From Thiotrichaceae bacterium UBA7357 (GTDB lineage: Bacteria > Pseudomonadota > Gammaproteobacteria > Eutrophobiales > Eutrophobiaceae): a stretch of 64,000 nucleotides of DNA. Position numbers and translations under genes: made by a program. The stretch covers positions 1-64,000 of the forward strand of contig DKOR01000017.1 of NCBI GenBank assembly GCA_002470825.1, given 5' to 3'. Shown here piece by piece: positions 56,231-64,000 of this stretch (positions are counted from its first letter, which is position 1; the number at the start of each line of letters is the position of its first letter). Below the pieces are notes generated by a model. The model did not search any database, had not been told where the DNA came from, and worked only from the letters and a program-made list of their open reading frames with translations.

Positions 56231-56776
56231 ATGAATGACCTTAAGCTAGCCCTCTTAAGTATATTACTTATTCCTTCATTCGTGTTTGCACATGGACCAT
56301 CTAGACAAAAAGCACTTGTGTCAATTGAAGTCGAAGCTTCACCGGATAAAGTTTGGGAGGTTATAAGTGACTTTTGCTCTATCGAAAAATGGAATTCCAT
56401 GGTAAAGACATGTAGTGCAAGCCAAGATTCAAAAAAAGGTTCAATTCGAATCATTGAATACGACACAGGTGAAAGTGTGTCCGAAAAATTGTTCAAGCAT
56501 GACGCTGTTAATATGAAAATTTTGTATGCAATGGAACAATTAGAAAAAGGTCGCATAATAAAAGGTCTCCCAATTGCGACATTGAGTACTGGCATCTCCG
56601 TCACATTAGTTGATGATGGAACAAGTACATTAGTACAAATGAAAGGTGCTTTTTATCGAGCCTTTCCTGGGCCAACACCTCCAGAAGATCAAACTGATGC
56701 TGCTGCTATTGAGGCAGTGAAAATTCTTTATGAGACTGGTTTAGAAGGTATAAAAGTTGCTGCTGAAGGAAAGTAA
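56231..56776 (+). CDS. SRPBCC protein resembling MxaD
   Basis: Exported single-domain protein of the START/Bet v1 (SRPBCC) fold. The signal peptide ends at VFAHGPS. The mature N-terminus HGPSRQKALVSIEVEASPDKVW and the later KWNSMVKTC resemble MxaD, which in methylotrophs is encoded with methanol dehydrogenase and helps its electron transfer to cytochrome c. I infer the link from that pattern. No mxaF or xoxF gene is in the window. A beta-propeller gene follows 43 bases downstream. Confidence 0.7.
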   Translation: MNDLKLALLSILLIPSFVFAHGPSRQKALVSIEVEASPDKVWEVISDFCSIEKWNSMVKTCSASQDSKKGSIRIIEYDTGESVSEKLFKHDAVNMKILYAMEQLEKGRIIKGLPIATLSTGISVTLVDDGTSTLVQMKGAFYRAFPGPTPPEDQTDAAAIEAVKILYETGLEGIKVAAEGK

Positions 56777-56819
56777 TAATATCAGTATAGTACTAAAGAA
56801 CACTCAGGCCTAACTACAT

Positions 56820-57773
56820 ATGATTGTAATAAAAGTAGTCATATCATTACTAATATTAAGTTGGGTTTATACTCTACAAGCTCAACCTTACGCCTTTATC
56901 ACAAATCAAGGTAATGACTCTGTTTCTGTTATCGACACACACACAAATAAAGTTATAAAAACAATTAGGGTTGGCAATAAACCTGCTGGCGTTGTTGTCA
57001 GTAATGATAGTAAACGCGTATACATTAGCAATCCGGAAAGCCAAGATATCTCTGTTATTGATACTGAGTCTCTTTCTGTCATAAAAACAATCAATGTAGG
57101 TGAAGGACCTTTAGCTATTGCAATTAGTCCTGATGATGAATCGGTATATGTTGCAGACTGGTATGAAGATAATGTTTATATTATTGATACAGATTCCTTA
57201 AACGTAAAAATAAAGATTAGCGTTGGTGACTCTCCTTCAGGAGTCGTAGCAGATCCCAATGGATTATTTTTATATGTCGCAAATCGTGATGATAATACCG
57301 TCATGATTATTGATCTGAGCGACAATATGATTATTAATATAATAAACGTAGGTAAAGCACCGTTTGGTATAACTATCGATGCGGAGAGAAAAGAACTATA
57401 TAGTGCTAATGTACAGTCTGGTGATGTTAGCGTAATTGACTTATATCAAAAAAAGACAATTAAACATATAAAAGTTGGAGATTTTCCTTACGCTATTGAG
57501 GTCGATAAAAAGAATAATCTTCTATTTGTCACAAACCAACGTTCAAACACCGTGTCAGTTATTGACCGAAATATCTTGAAAACTATTAGTCACATCGAGG
57601 TTGGTGAATACCCAGAGGGAATTAGCTTACATCCAGACAAAAATAGACTCTATGTTGCTAACTGGTTTGATAACATAGTCAGTGTTATTGACGTTAATTC
57701 ATTAGAAGTAATTGACGAAATAGAAACTGGAGATGGCTCTCGAGCCTATGGGCAATTCATTTCCAAAAATTAA
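56820..57773 (+). CDS. Exported YVTN-type beta-propeller protein
   Basis: A signal peptide (about 1-20) is followed by seven ~42-residue repeats of the YVTN family: blocks such as YAFITNQGNDSVSVIDTHTN, VIKTIRVGNKPAGVV and the recurrent VYVAD/YVANW strand, each starting near a 'SVIDT' core. The fold should be a seven-bladed propeller in the periplasm. Propellers of this kind accompany PQQ-dependent alcohol dehydrogenase systems, among other roles. The C-terminus closes on SRAYGQFISKN. It has 317 residues. Confidence 0.85.
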   Translation: MIVIKVVISLLILSWVYTLQAQPYAFITNQGNDSVSVIDTHTNKVIKTIRVGNKPAGVVVSNDSKRVYISNPESQDISVIDTESLSVIKTINVGEGPLAIAISPDDESVYVADWYEDNVYIIDTDSLNVKIKISVGDSPSGVVADPNGLFLYVANRDDNTVMIIDLSDNMIINIINVGKAPFGITIDAERKELYSANVQSGDVSVIDLYQKKTIKHIKVGDFPYAIEVDKKNNLLFVTNQRSNTVSVIDRNILKTISHIEVGEYPEGISLHPDKNRLYVANWFDNIVSVIDVNSLEVIDEIETGDGSRAYGQFISKN

Positions 57774-57828
57774 CAGTTACAGTACTATTACATTATGTGT
57801 CGATTATTAATATTATTGGAGAAATATC

Positions 57829-58491
57829 ATGGCATTAGAAGTTTATTGGGGTAGCGGTAGTCCTTATGCTTGGCGAGTCTTATTAGGGCTTGAAGTCAAA
57901 AAAATTGAGTATGAGAGTAATCGTTTGAGCTTTACTGATGAAGATCTTAAATCAGACGAATACTTAGCCATTAGCCCGCGCGGAAAAGTTCCTGCAATTC
58001 GAGACGGTTCAGTTACAGTGCATGAATCGATTGCAATATTACGCTATCTGGAAGACTTGAAACCGGAACCTATCTTATTTGGTAACGATCCATCAGAGCG
58101 TAGCAAAATTTGGTGCTCAATTATGGAAATCATGAATTATATCGAGCCAAGTATTTTAGATTATGCCAGAACTATATTTTATGAAGAGTTGTCTGATAAA
58201 AAGCAAATCGCTATAAGAGCCAGAAAAGCTATTGAGGATGAATTAACTATTCTTAATACAAGTTTAAAAAACAAAAACTATCTTGCATCCGATAATCTTT
58301 CCGCTGCTGATATTATTCTATATCCAGTAATACCTTTTTTATCTCGAGCAGCAATGAAAGAGAATACTGAAGAAGTAAGCGGCAAATTAAGAGCGATTGA
58401 TGATAACTACCTCGCCGTTGGAGCCTGGTGCAAAAGAATTGAGTCTATACCGGGCTTTGAAAAGACATACCCACCTCACTGGAAGGAATAA
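57829..58491 (+). CDS. Glutathione S-transferase
   Basis: Two-domain cytoplasmic GST. The thioredoxin-like N-terminal domain has SGSPYAWRVLLGLE and the glutathione-binding stretch GKVPAIRDGSVTVHESIAILRYLE, split by a proline as in the family. The helical C-terminal domain has NLSAADIILYPV. It has 220 residues. It is 34 bases upstream of a haloacid dehalogenase gene and on the same strand. Some GSTs dechlorinate halomethanes, but no residue here proves that activity. Confidence 0.9.
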   Translation: MALEVYWGSGSPYAWRVLLGLEVKKIEYESNRLSFTDEDLKSDEYLAISPRGKVPAIRDGSVTVHESIAILRYLEDLKPEPILFGNDPSERSKIWCSIMEIMNYIEPSILDYARTIFYEELSDKKQIAIRARKAIEDELTILNTSLKNKNYLASDNLSAADIILYPVIPFLSRAAMKENTEEVSGKLRAIDDNYLAVGAWCKRIESIPGFEKTYPPHWKE

Positions 58492-58525
58492 AACTGCTAC
58501 TAGAAGATTTTGAAGGAACCATCAA

Positions 58526-59209
58526 ATGAAAATAACACTTGCTTTCGATGTATACGGTACATTACTAAACACACATGGTGTGGTTATGGCCTTGGAAGAG
58601 TTGATTGGGAATCAAGCACAAACATTTTCACAAACTTGGCGTGATAAACAATTAGAATACTCATTCCGAAGGGGACTAATGCAGAGTTATGATGTTTTTC
58701 CTGTCTGCATTAGTGATGCTCTGGATTATTCATGTTTGCATTATAAAACATCTTTTACTGAAGTTGAAAAAAATGAACTTTTATATATTTATAGCAGATT
58801 ACCTGCGTTTGATGATGCCATTACCTCTCTACAGGAACTTAGGAAAACTGACAATCATTTATATGCATTCTCAAATGGTCCAAGAGTAACAGTAGAAGAA
58901 TTACTTTCTACTGCCAATATTAGAGAATATTTTTTGGAGATTGTCAGTGTAGACAGTATCAAAACATTCAAACCATCGCCTGATGTATATGATCACTTTG
59001 TCAGGACCTCTAACGCAGAAAAAGAAAACGCATGGCTAATCTCAAGCAATCCATTTGATGTCATTGGAGCAATCTCTGCTGGGATGAAAGCTGTTTGGGT
59101 TCAACGTAGTAAAGAAGTTATTTTTGACCCATGGGGTGTCGAACCTACCATCACGATTAATAGTCTTTTGAAACTCAGAAAAAAAATTGAAGAGTATTAC
59201 AGTAATTAG
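58526..59209 (+). CDS. (S)-2-haloacid dehalogenase, HAD type II
   Basis: HAD-superfamily hydrolase that replaces a halogen on 2-haloalkanoates by hydroxyl with inversion. All residues known to act in L-DEX-type enzymes are present at a constant offset of two: Asp8 and Thr12 in FDVYGT, Arg39 in WRDKQLEY, Ser116 and Asn117 in FSNG, Lys149 and Tyr155 in FKPSPDVY, and Ser173, Asn175 and Asp178 in ISSNPFD. This is much stronger than a generic HAD call. It has 227 residues. AAGGAA precedes the ATG. It is in a run with the GST gene. Confidence 0.9.
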   Translation: MKITLAFDVYGTLLNTHGVVMALEELIGNQAQTFSQTWRDKQLEYSFRRGLMQSYDVFPVCISDALDYSCLHYKTSFTEVEKNELLYIYSRLPAFDDAITSLQELRKTDNHLYAFSNGPRVTVEELLSTANIREYFLEIVSVDSIKTFKPSPDVYDHFVRTSNAEKENAWLISSNPFDVIGAISAGMKAVWVQRSKEVIFDPWGVEPTITINSLLKLRKKIEEYYSN

Positions 59210-59252
59210 TAATAAGTCATTTGGCAGGTCAACCTAGCTTGCTGATTTAAAC

Positions 59253-60245
59253 TCAACCTTGCTCTAGTAAATTTCTGAGATCAATCACGGCTGAGTTAGC
59301 TCGTGATATATAAGATGCCATTACTAATGAGTGATTCGCAAAAAGACCAAAACCGGTTCCATTCATAATTATTGGACTCCAAACTGCATCCTGAGTCCCT
59401 TCTAACTCACGAATAATCTGTCGAAGACTCACTAAGGCATTTTTCTTTTGTAAGACATCATACAGATCATATTCGATAGCATGCATGAAATGAATTAAAG
59501 CCCAACATGTCCCACGTGCCTCATAAAAAATATCATCAATCTCCAACCAGGGTGTTTTAACTTCTATGAGGTCTGGTTTAACTGTCGAATTTGTCGCTTC
59601 AGAATCCCCTTCAAGATCGGTATTAACTCTTGCCTGTCCAACACTTGCACTTAAACGTTGCGATAAACTACCTAGACGTTTTTCAAGGATTGCTAACCAG
59701 TCACGTAGGTTATCTGCACGTGCAAAAAACTGTGCATCTTGTTCATTTGGATTAGATAAACGAGTTAGATAATTATTAAGTGCATCAATGCCTTTTTGAT
59801 ATTCACGTTCTGTTGCAGGTAAAATCCATGATTCAGAATCAAAATGAAACTGTGGATCAGCCACCATCAGATCATTGTCTTCTACTGATTGTGTCTGAGA
59901 ACGACTAAAGTCATTACGCATTGATCTTGCCAAATCACGTATTTGTGTTAATACGCCAAACTCCCAAGAAGGAATATTATCCATAAAAACACTGGGTGGC
60001 ATTATGTCATTGCTAAGGTAGCCCCCGCGTTTATATAGCAACGTTTCAGCGACTTCAATCATCGTTGCAACTGTCACAAAACCTGTCACATACTCTGTGC
60101 CACCTTGATTTCGATATTGGCTTTGTTTTTGCACATCAAACACAACTGACTCGGTATCCCAATAAAACATTAAAAACAACATAATCAAAATGATTATGCA
60201 GAAGGTGCCTAGTAATAGTTTGCTTCTTTCTTTTAATTTATTCAT
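59253..60245 (-). CDS. DUF2333 family protein
   Basis: One N-terminal membrane helix (about 9-28) is followed by a ~290-residue periplasmic domain that fits the DUF2333 family: TVATMIEVAETLLYKRGGYLSNDI, the FGVLTQIRDLARSMRNDFSRSQ segment and the C-terminal HSLVMASYISRANSAVIDLR. The family is common in Gammaproteobacteria and its function is unknown. It is convergent with the haloacid dehalogenase gene (43-base gap). Confidence 0.82.
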   Translation of the reverse strand: MNKLKERSKLLLGTFCIIILIMLFLMFYWDTESVVFDVQKQSQYRNQGGTEYVTGFVTVATMIEVAETLLYKRGGYLSNDIMPPSVFMDNIPSWEFGVLTQIRDLARSMRNDFSRSQTQSVEDNDLMVADPQFHFDSESWILPATEREYQKGIDALNNYLTRLSNPNEQDAQFFARADNLRDWLAILEKRLGSLSQRLSASVGQARVNTDLEGDSEATNSTVKPDLIEVKTPWLEIDDIFYEARGTCWALIHFMHAIEYDLYDVLQKKNALVSLRQIIRELEGTQDAVWSPIIMNGTGFGLFANHSLVMASYISRANSAVIDLRNLLEQG

Positions 60246-60704
60246 AAATTTTATTATCTGACATATGTTGGGTTTAACTTTTGATATTCAAGTCATAATA
60301 TTAAATTAGTAAATACAATAAATTTGACATCTTTACTTAGTTTAAAAAAAAGCTCTTAACAAAAATTATAAGCATATCTTTCAATAACTGTGATAGGTCG
60401 AAAATCATTGTTATTGTATTTATCTTAATTCGTTTTTCCAATGACTGTCTATTACACTACTACTATGAAAATCTTCACTTTAAAACAAAAGTCATTTCAA
60501 TATAAAGCGACTCACTATAGCGATTAATATCAGTCTTTCCTGCTTTTTGTTTCTTTGAATATATCCTGTGCGAGAATTATCTTGAACAAACATATTCTTA
60601 ATTAGTCTCAAGCGAAACGGAACATATACTTTTACGCATAGGAGAAAAACATTGTTTTAAATAAAACTGAATTTGAATCAATCTAGATATCCAAGCTATT
60701 TTTA
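60246..60704. other. Intergenic region upstream of the TetR gene
   Basis: About 460 AT-rich bases before the palindrome at 60705. An AGGAG near 60643 is followed by AT-rich sequence with no sensible frame. I see no RNA gene, terminator or other repeat. Confidence 0.4.
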
Positions 60705-60740
60705 TGAATAATAAATATTTCATTGAATATTCATTATTCA
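60705..60740. promoter_or_regulatory. Palindrome, probable TetR operator
   Basis: TGAATAATAAATATT (60705-60719), a 6-base centre, and AATATTCATTATTCA (60726-60740). The arms are 15 bases with 14 matching. It lies 19 bases upstream of the ATG of the TetR-family gene, the usual place for an autoregulatory site. Confidence 0.6.
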
Positions 60741-60759
60741 TGTTTTATCATTTCGCTCC

Positions 60760-61368
60760 ATGAAAAATACTTCTCTGCAATTAGAAAAAGTTAACCCTAC
60801 CGATACCATTCTTAAAGCCGCAGTAAATCGCTTTAGTGAATATGGTTATAACAAGACGACAATGATCGAAATTGCTAAAGATGCAGGTATGTCAGCGGCA
60901 AATATTTACCGTTATTACAAAAATAAAGAAGAAATCGCTGCAGCATGCGCTAAAGGTTGCTTTTGCGAAAGATTAGATATCCTTAAATCTGTTATTCGTG
61001 GGGCCAACCTGAGTGCTGCTGAAAAACTGGAAAAATATGTACTGACTACACTTCAAAGATCTCAGGATATGTTCATAGAAAACAGAAAGATAGATGAACT
61101 TGTAATGGAAATAACAAAAAACAGATCTGACTTAGTCCATGACAAAATAAATAACGAAAATGCACTCTTAGCGGAAATAATCGCTTACGGAAATCAGATT
61201 GGTGAGTTTGACGTCGATAACGTGATAGAGTCTGCTGCTACCATTAATTCAATGATAATACTATTTGATGTGCCTATTTTTATGTCTCTTTTCACTAAAG
61301 AGGAGTTCGAAAAGAAAGCCCATGCAGTCATTAAATTACTTGTGACAGGGCTAACTAAAAAAGACTAA
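60760..61368 (+). CDS. TetR-family transcriptional regulator
   Basis: An N-terminal helix-turn-helix (about 18-64) has the family run ILKAAVNRFSEYGYNKTTM followed by IAKDAGMSAANIYRYYKNKEE. The helical C-terminal domain would bind a small molecule. It has 202 residues. It is 67 bases upstream of the exporter gene and is likely to control it and itself through the palindrome just before its start. The ligand cannot be deduced. Confidence 0.93.
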   Translation: MKNTSLQLEKVNPTDTILKAAVNRFSEYGYNKTTMIEIAKDAGMSAANIYRYYKNKEEIAAACAKGCFCERLDILKSVIRGANLSAAEKLEKYVLTTLQRSQDMFIENRKIDELVMEITKNRSDLVHDKINNENALLAEIIAYGNQIGEFDVDNVIESAATINSMIILFDVPIFMSLFTKEEFEKKAHAVIKLLVTGLTKKD

Positions 61369-61435
61369 AAAATCATCCATTTACTAAATATTTTATAAAT
61401 TATTCACTATTTATAAATGGTGATCGAGGTTAATA

Positions 61436-63775
61436 ATGAACTGGATTGAAACATCTTACCCGAAATGGGTTTTGCAACATCGATGGTACATCATATTTTT
61501 CAGTCTAGTGTTTGTTATACTGGCAGCCAGCGGCGCCCGCTTGCTCAACTTCACAACCAGCTATCGAGTTTTCTTTAGTGAAGACAATCCTCAGCTATTA
61601 GCGTTTGAAGCACTAGAAAATACCTATGTTAGAAATGATAATGTCTTAATCGTATTCGAACCCAAAGATGGTAACGTGTTTAGCAAAGAGGTACTTAGCC
61701 TCGTCAAAGAGATAACAGAAAAGGCCTGGCAAATACCCTACTCTAATCGCGTTGATTCAATTACCAATTTTCAATACACAGAAGCAGAAGAAGATGACTT
61801 AACAGTTCGTGATTTAGTCACAGGTGCAAAAAAATTATCAGCTCAAGAGTTACGAAAAGTTAGAGAAATCGCTATGGCTGAACCTCTACTAGTTCACAGA
61901 CTTATTTCTGATAGAGGCCATGTTACTGCGATCAATGTTACTGTACAGTTGCCCCGCATTAATGAAATGGTCGAGACACCTGAAGTTGTCACTTACGTCA
62001 GAAATCTAGCCGATGAGATACGTGAAAGTCACCCTGATGTGAATGTTTATCTCACCGGGATGATTATGATGAATAATTCATTTTCTGAATCTTCAAAAAG
62101 TGATATGAGTTCAATAGTACCAATCAGTTTTGGTATTATGTTATTTTTACTAGCCCTACTCGTTGGCGGTTTTACTGGTACATTTGCAACATTATTAGTA
62201 ATAATGTTTTCAATCCTATCAGCTATGGGTCTTGGCGCATATTTTGAAATGCCACTATCTCCGCCTTCTGCAAGTGCCCCAACGATTATTCTAACCGTTG
62301 CAATTGCAAATTGTGTTCATATTCTTGTTACATTTATTCATAATATGAAACATGGCATGTTAAAAAATGATGCTTTACTTGAAAGTCTGCGTTTAAATCT
62401 TCAGCCAGTCTTTCTTGCCAGTGTAACTACCGCATTAGGTTTCATTACCATGAATTTTTCAGACGTACCACCATTCAGACATTTGGGTAATTTTGTTGCG
62501 ATAGGTGTATTGGTATCATTCGTCTTATCCGTCTCTTTATTACCAGCTTTAATTTCACTCCTTCCAGTTAATATTAAAGAAGAGAAAGAAAACGATAACA
62601 AACTCATGGCAAAATTTTCTGAGTTTGTTATCGCAAAGAAAAATCTAATTTTCTGGGGAATGGCAGGACTGATTATATTATTAGTCGCTGCATTACCTCG
62701 TAATGAATTAAATGATGTCTTTGTTCATTATTTCGATGAGTCTGTTTCATTCAGAGCTGATTCAGACTTTACGACTGATAATCTTACGGGGCTTTATAAT
62801 ATTGAATATTCACTTACTGCATCTGCAACAGGAGGGATCAGTGAACCTGAGTTTCTAAATGAGATCGAGGCCTTTGCTAACTGGTATCGAAAACAATCAG
62901 AAACGATGCATGTCAATATCTATACGGATATTATGAAACGACTTAATAAAAACATGCATGCAGATGATGAATCATTTTATAAAATTCCTGATGAACGAAA
63001 CCTAGCCGCGCAATACTTATTGTTATATGAGATGTCTCTCCCGTACGGTTTGGATCTCAATAATCAAATCAATATCGATAAGTCGGCGACTCGAATGACT
63101 GCGACACTTAAAACAATATCATCAAACAACTTAATCGAACTTGAAGAAAGAGCCCAAAAGTGGCTTGCTGCAAATACAACACATATCGCACGGGCTGACG
63201 GAAGTGGCACATCGCTTATGTTTGCCAATATAGGTAAACGAAATATTGTCAGCATGTTATTCGGGACAACCGTTGCACTAATTTTAATCTCTATGGTTTT
63301 AATATTTGCTCTACGCTCTTTTAAAATTGGTTTAGTGAGTCTAGTTCCTAACCTCGTACCAGCAGCAATGGGGTTTGGTCTCTGGGGATTAACCGTTGGT
63401 GAAATAGGTTTATCGCTTTCCATCGTCACTAGCATGAGTTTGGGTATTGTCGTCGATGATACCGTTCATTTTCTCAGCAAGTATTTACGTGCTAGACGTG
63501 AAAAAGGACTCAACTCTGAAGATGCGGTACGTTACGCATTCAAAACTGTAGGACGCGCATTACTTGTTACATCTATCATTCTGGTTACAGGGTTTTTGAT
63601 CTTGTCAACATCCAGCTTTGAGCTAAATTCAGGAATGGGATTATTAACAGCAGTTGTCATTTCCTTTGCATTGTTTGCTGATTTCTTATTCTTGCCAGCC
63701 GTACTAATGAAAATTGAGGGTAAAACTGATGAAGAAAATATCGATACTAGCGATTCTTTTAACACCGCTGCTTAA
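61436..63775 (+). CDS. MMPL/RND-family exporter
   Basis: Large inner-membrane exporter with two repeats, each with one helix, a periplasmic domain and about five more helices. Core RND segments are IVPISFGIMLFLLALLVGG, AIANCVHILVTFIHNMKHG, PALISLLP and in the second half TSMSLGIVVDDTVHFLSKYLRA, which carries the acidic residues of the proton path. It has 779 residues, typical of the predicted exporter group that occurs with LolA-like proteins. TetR lies upstream and a LolA-like gene starts inside its end, which suggests a lipid or outer-membrane cargo. Confidence 0.9.
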   Translation: MNWIETSYPKWVLQHRWYIIFFSLVFVILAASGARLLNFTTSYRVFFSEDNPQLLAFEALENTYVRNDNVLIVFEPKDGNVFSKEVLSLVKEITEKAWQIPYSNRVDSITNFQYTEAEEDDLTVRDLVTGAKKLSAQELRKVREIAMAEPLLVHRLISDRGHVTAINVTVQLPRINEMVETPEVVTYVRNLADEIRESHPDVNVYLTGMIMMNNSFSESSKSDMSSIVPISFGIMLFLLALLVGGFTGTFATLLVIMFSILSAMGLGAYFEMPLSPPSASAPTIILTVAIANCVHILVTFIHNMKHGMLKNDALLESLRLNLQPVFLASVTTALGFITMNFSDVPPFRHLGNFVAIGVLVSFVLSVSLLPALISLLPVNIKEEKENDNKLMAKFSEFVIAKKNLIFWGMAGLIILLVAALPRNELNDVFVHYFDESVSFRADSDFTTDNLTGLYNIEYSLTASATGGISEPEFLNEIEAFANWYRKQSETMHVNIYTDIMKRLNKNMHADDESFYKIPDERNLAAQYLLLYEMSLPYGLDLNNQINIDKSATRMTATLKTISSNNLIELEERAQKWLAANTTHIARADGSGTSLMFANIGKRNIVSMLFGTTVALILISMVLIFALRSFKIGLVSLVPNLVPAAMGFGLWGLTVGEIGLSLSIVTSMSLGIVVDDTVHFLSKYLRARREKGLNSEDAVRYAFKTVGRALLVTSIILVTGFLILSTSSFELNSGMGLLTAVVISFALFADFLFLPAVLMKIEGKTDEENIDTSDSFNTAA

Positions 63776-64000
63776 TCATGCTTATGCAGAAACTCCTGAA
63801 GAAAAGGGCCTATCAATTGTAGTAGAAGCAGATATCCGTGATACCGGTTGGACTGATCAAATCGCTGACATGAGTATGTTGCTGAAAAATAAACAAGGCG
63901 ATTCAAGCAAACGCGTGATGCGCATCACGACACTTGAAGTCCCGGGCGACGGTGATAAAAGTTTAATCACTTTTGATAACCCAAAAGATATCAAAGGAAC
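63729..64000 (+). CDS. LolA-like outer-membrane lipoprotein-sorting protein, 5' part
   Basis: Starts at ATG 63729 inside the last 47 bases of the exporter gene and runs off the window end. A signal peptide (about 1-20, ending NHAYAET) is followed by VVEADIRDTGW and RVMRITTLEVPGDGDKSLITF, the pattern of the outer membrane lipoprotein-sorting protein family found next to RND exporters. The overlap means it is translationally coupled to the exporter. Only 90 residues are visible. Confidence 0.82.
   Translation, partial: MKKISILAILLTPLLNHAYAETPEEKGLSIVVEADIRDTGWTDQIADMSMLLKNKQGDSSKRVMRITTLEVPGDGDKSLITFDNPKDIKG

Noticed and set aside
1..64000. CRISPR arrays, tRNA or rRNA genes, insertion sequences, phage genes
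   Set aside because: I looked for spaced repeats, T-loop GGTTCRAATCC-type sequence, terminal inverted repeats with transposase frames and phage structural genes, and found none.

Overview
The window is AT-rich DNA (by eye about one third G+C) from a gammaproteobacterium. The strongest taxonomic markers are a Dam-directed mismatch repair nuclease gene (mutH), the complete rpsB-to-tilS cluster in a Pseudomonas-like order (frr-uppS-cdsA-dxr-rseP), and map-glnD diverging from rpsB. Genes are densely packed. Most of the window is chromosomal core or ordinary accessory genes. I saw no insertion sequence, phage gene, CRISPR array, tRNA or rRNA.

Layout. 0.1-4.3 kb: a type II NADH dehydrogenase, then an NtrC-type response regulator and its histidine kinase. 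4.5-5.2 kb: a very short, isolated pqqA gene (24 codons, with the Glu/Tyr crosslink pair) that shares a bidirectional terminator with a convergent cytochrome b561. 5.4-9.9 kb: a same-strand run encoding an L,D-transpeptidase, a DUF302-like lipoprotein, a MotA/TolQ/ExbB-type channel subunit, a TolR/ExbD-like single-pass protein with an unusual periplasmic domain, a small membrane protein, and a membrane protein with a periplasmic VWA domain and a cytoplasmic FHA domain. This is the best candidate for an undescribed system. 10.9-31.1 kb (minus strand): rpsB, tsf, pyrH, frr, uppS, cdsA, dxr, rseP, bamA, skp, lpxD, fabZ, lpxA, lpxB, rnhB, dnaE, accA, tilS, covering translation, isoprenoid and phospholipid precursors, outer-membrane biogenesis and replication. 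RpsB carries a histone-like lysine-rich tail.

31.3-43.5 kb: map, glnD, mutH, dusA, an FKBP-type isomerase, a TPR protein, tail-specific protease, an NAD-type isocitrate dehydrogenase that appears to start at AUA or AUC, and an S9 family peptidase. 44-51 kb: small TPR, CbiX-like, PilZ-like, PAS, MsrA, SDR and DksA-like genes, a decayed membrane-protein pseudogene, an unannotated 46-residue gene with a perfect Shine-Dalgarno sequence, and a cyclic-nucleotide-binding-like protein. 51.3-55.7 kb: a cold-shock gene with a clear promoter and long leader, sohB, avtA and a glycerate kinase.

56.2-59.2 kb: an MxaD-like SRPBCC protein, a YVTN beta-propeller, a glutathione S-transferase and an L-2-haloacid dehalogenase with every known catalytic residue. 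With pqqA and glycerate kinase this suggests PQQ-dependent alcohol oxidation and C2 or halo-organic metabolism, which is inference. 59.3-64 kb: a DUF2333 protein, then a TetR regulator preceded by a long palindrome, an MMPL/RND exporter and the start of a LolA-like periplasmic protein.
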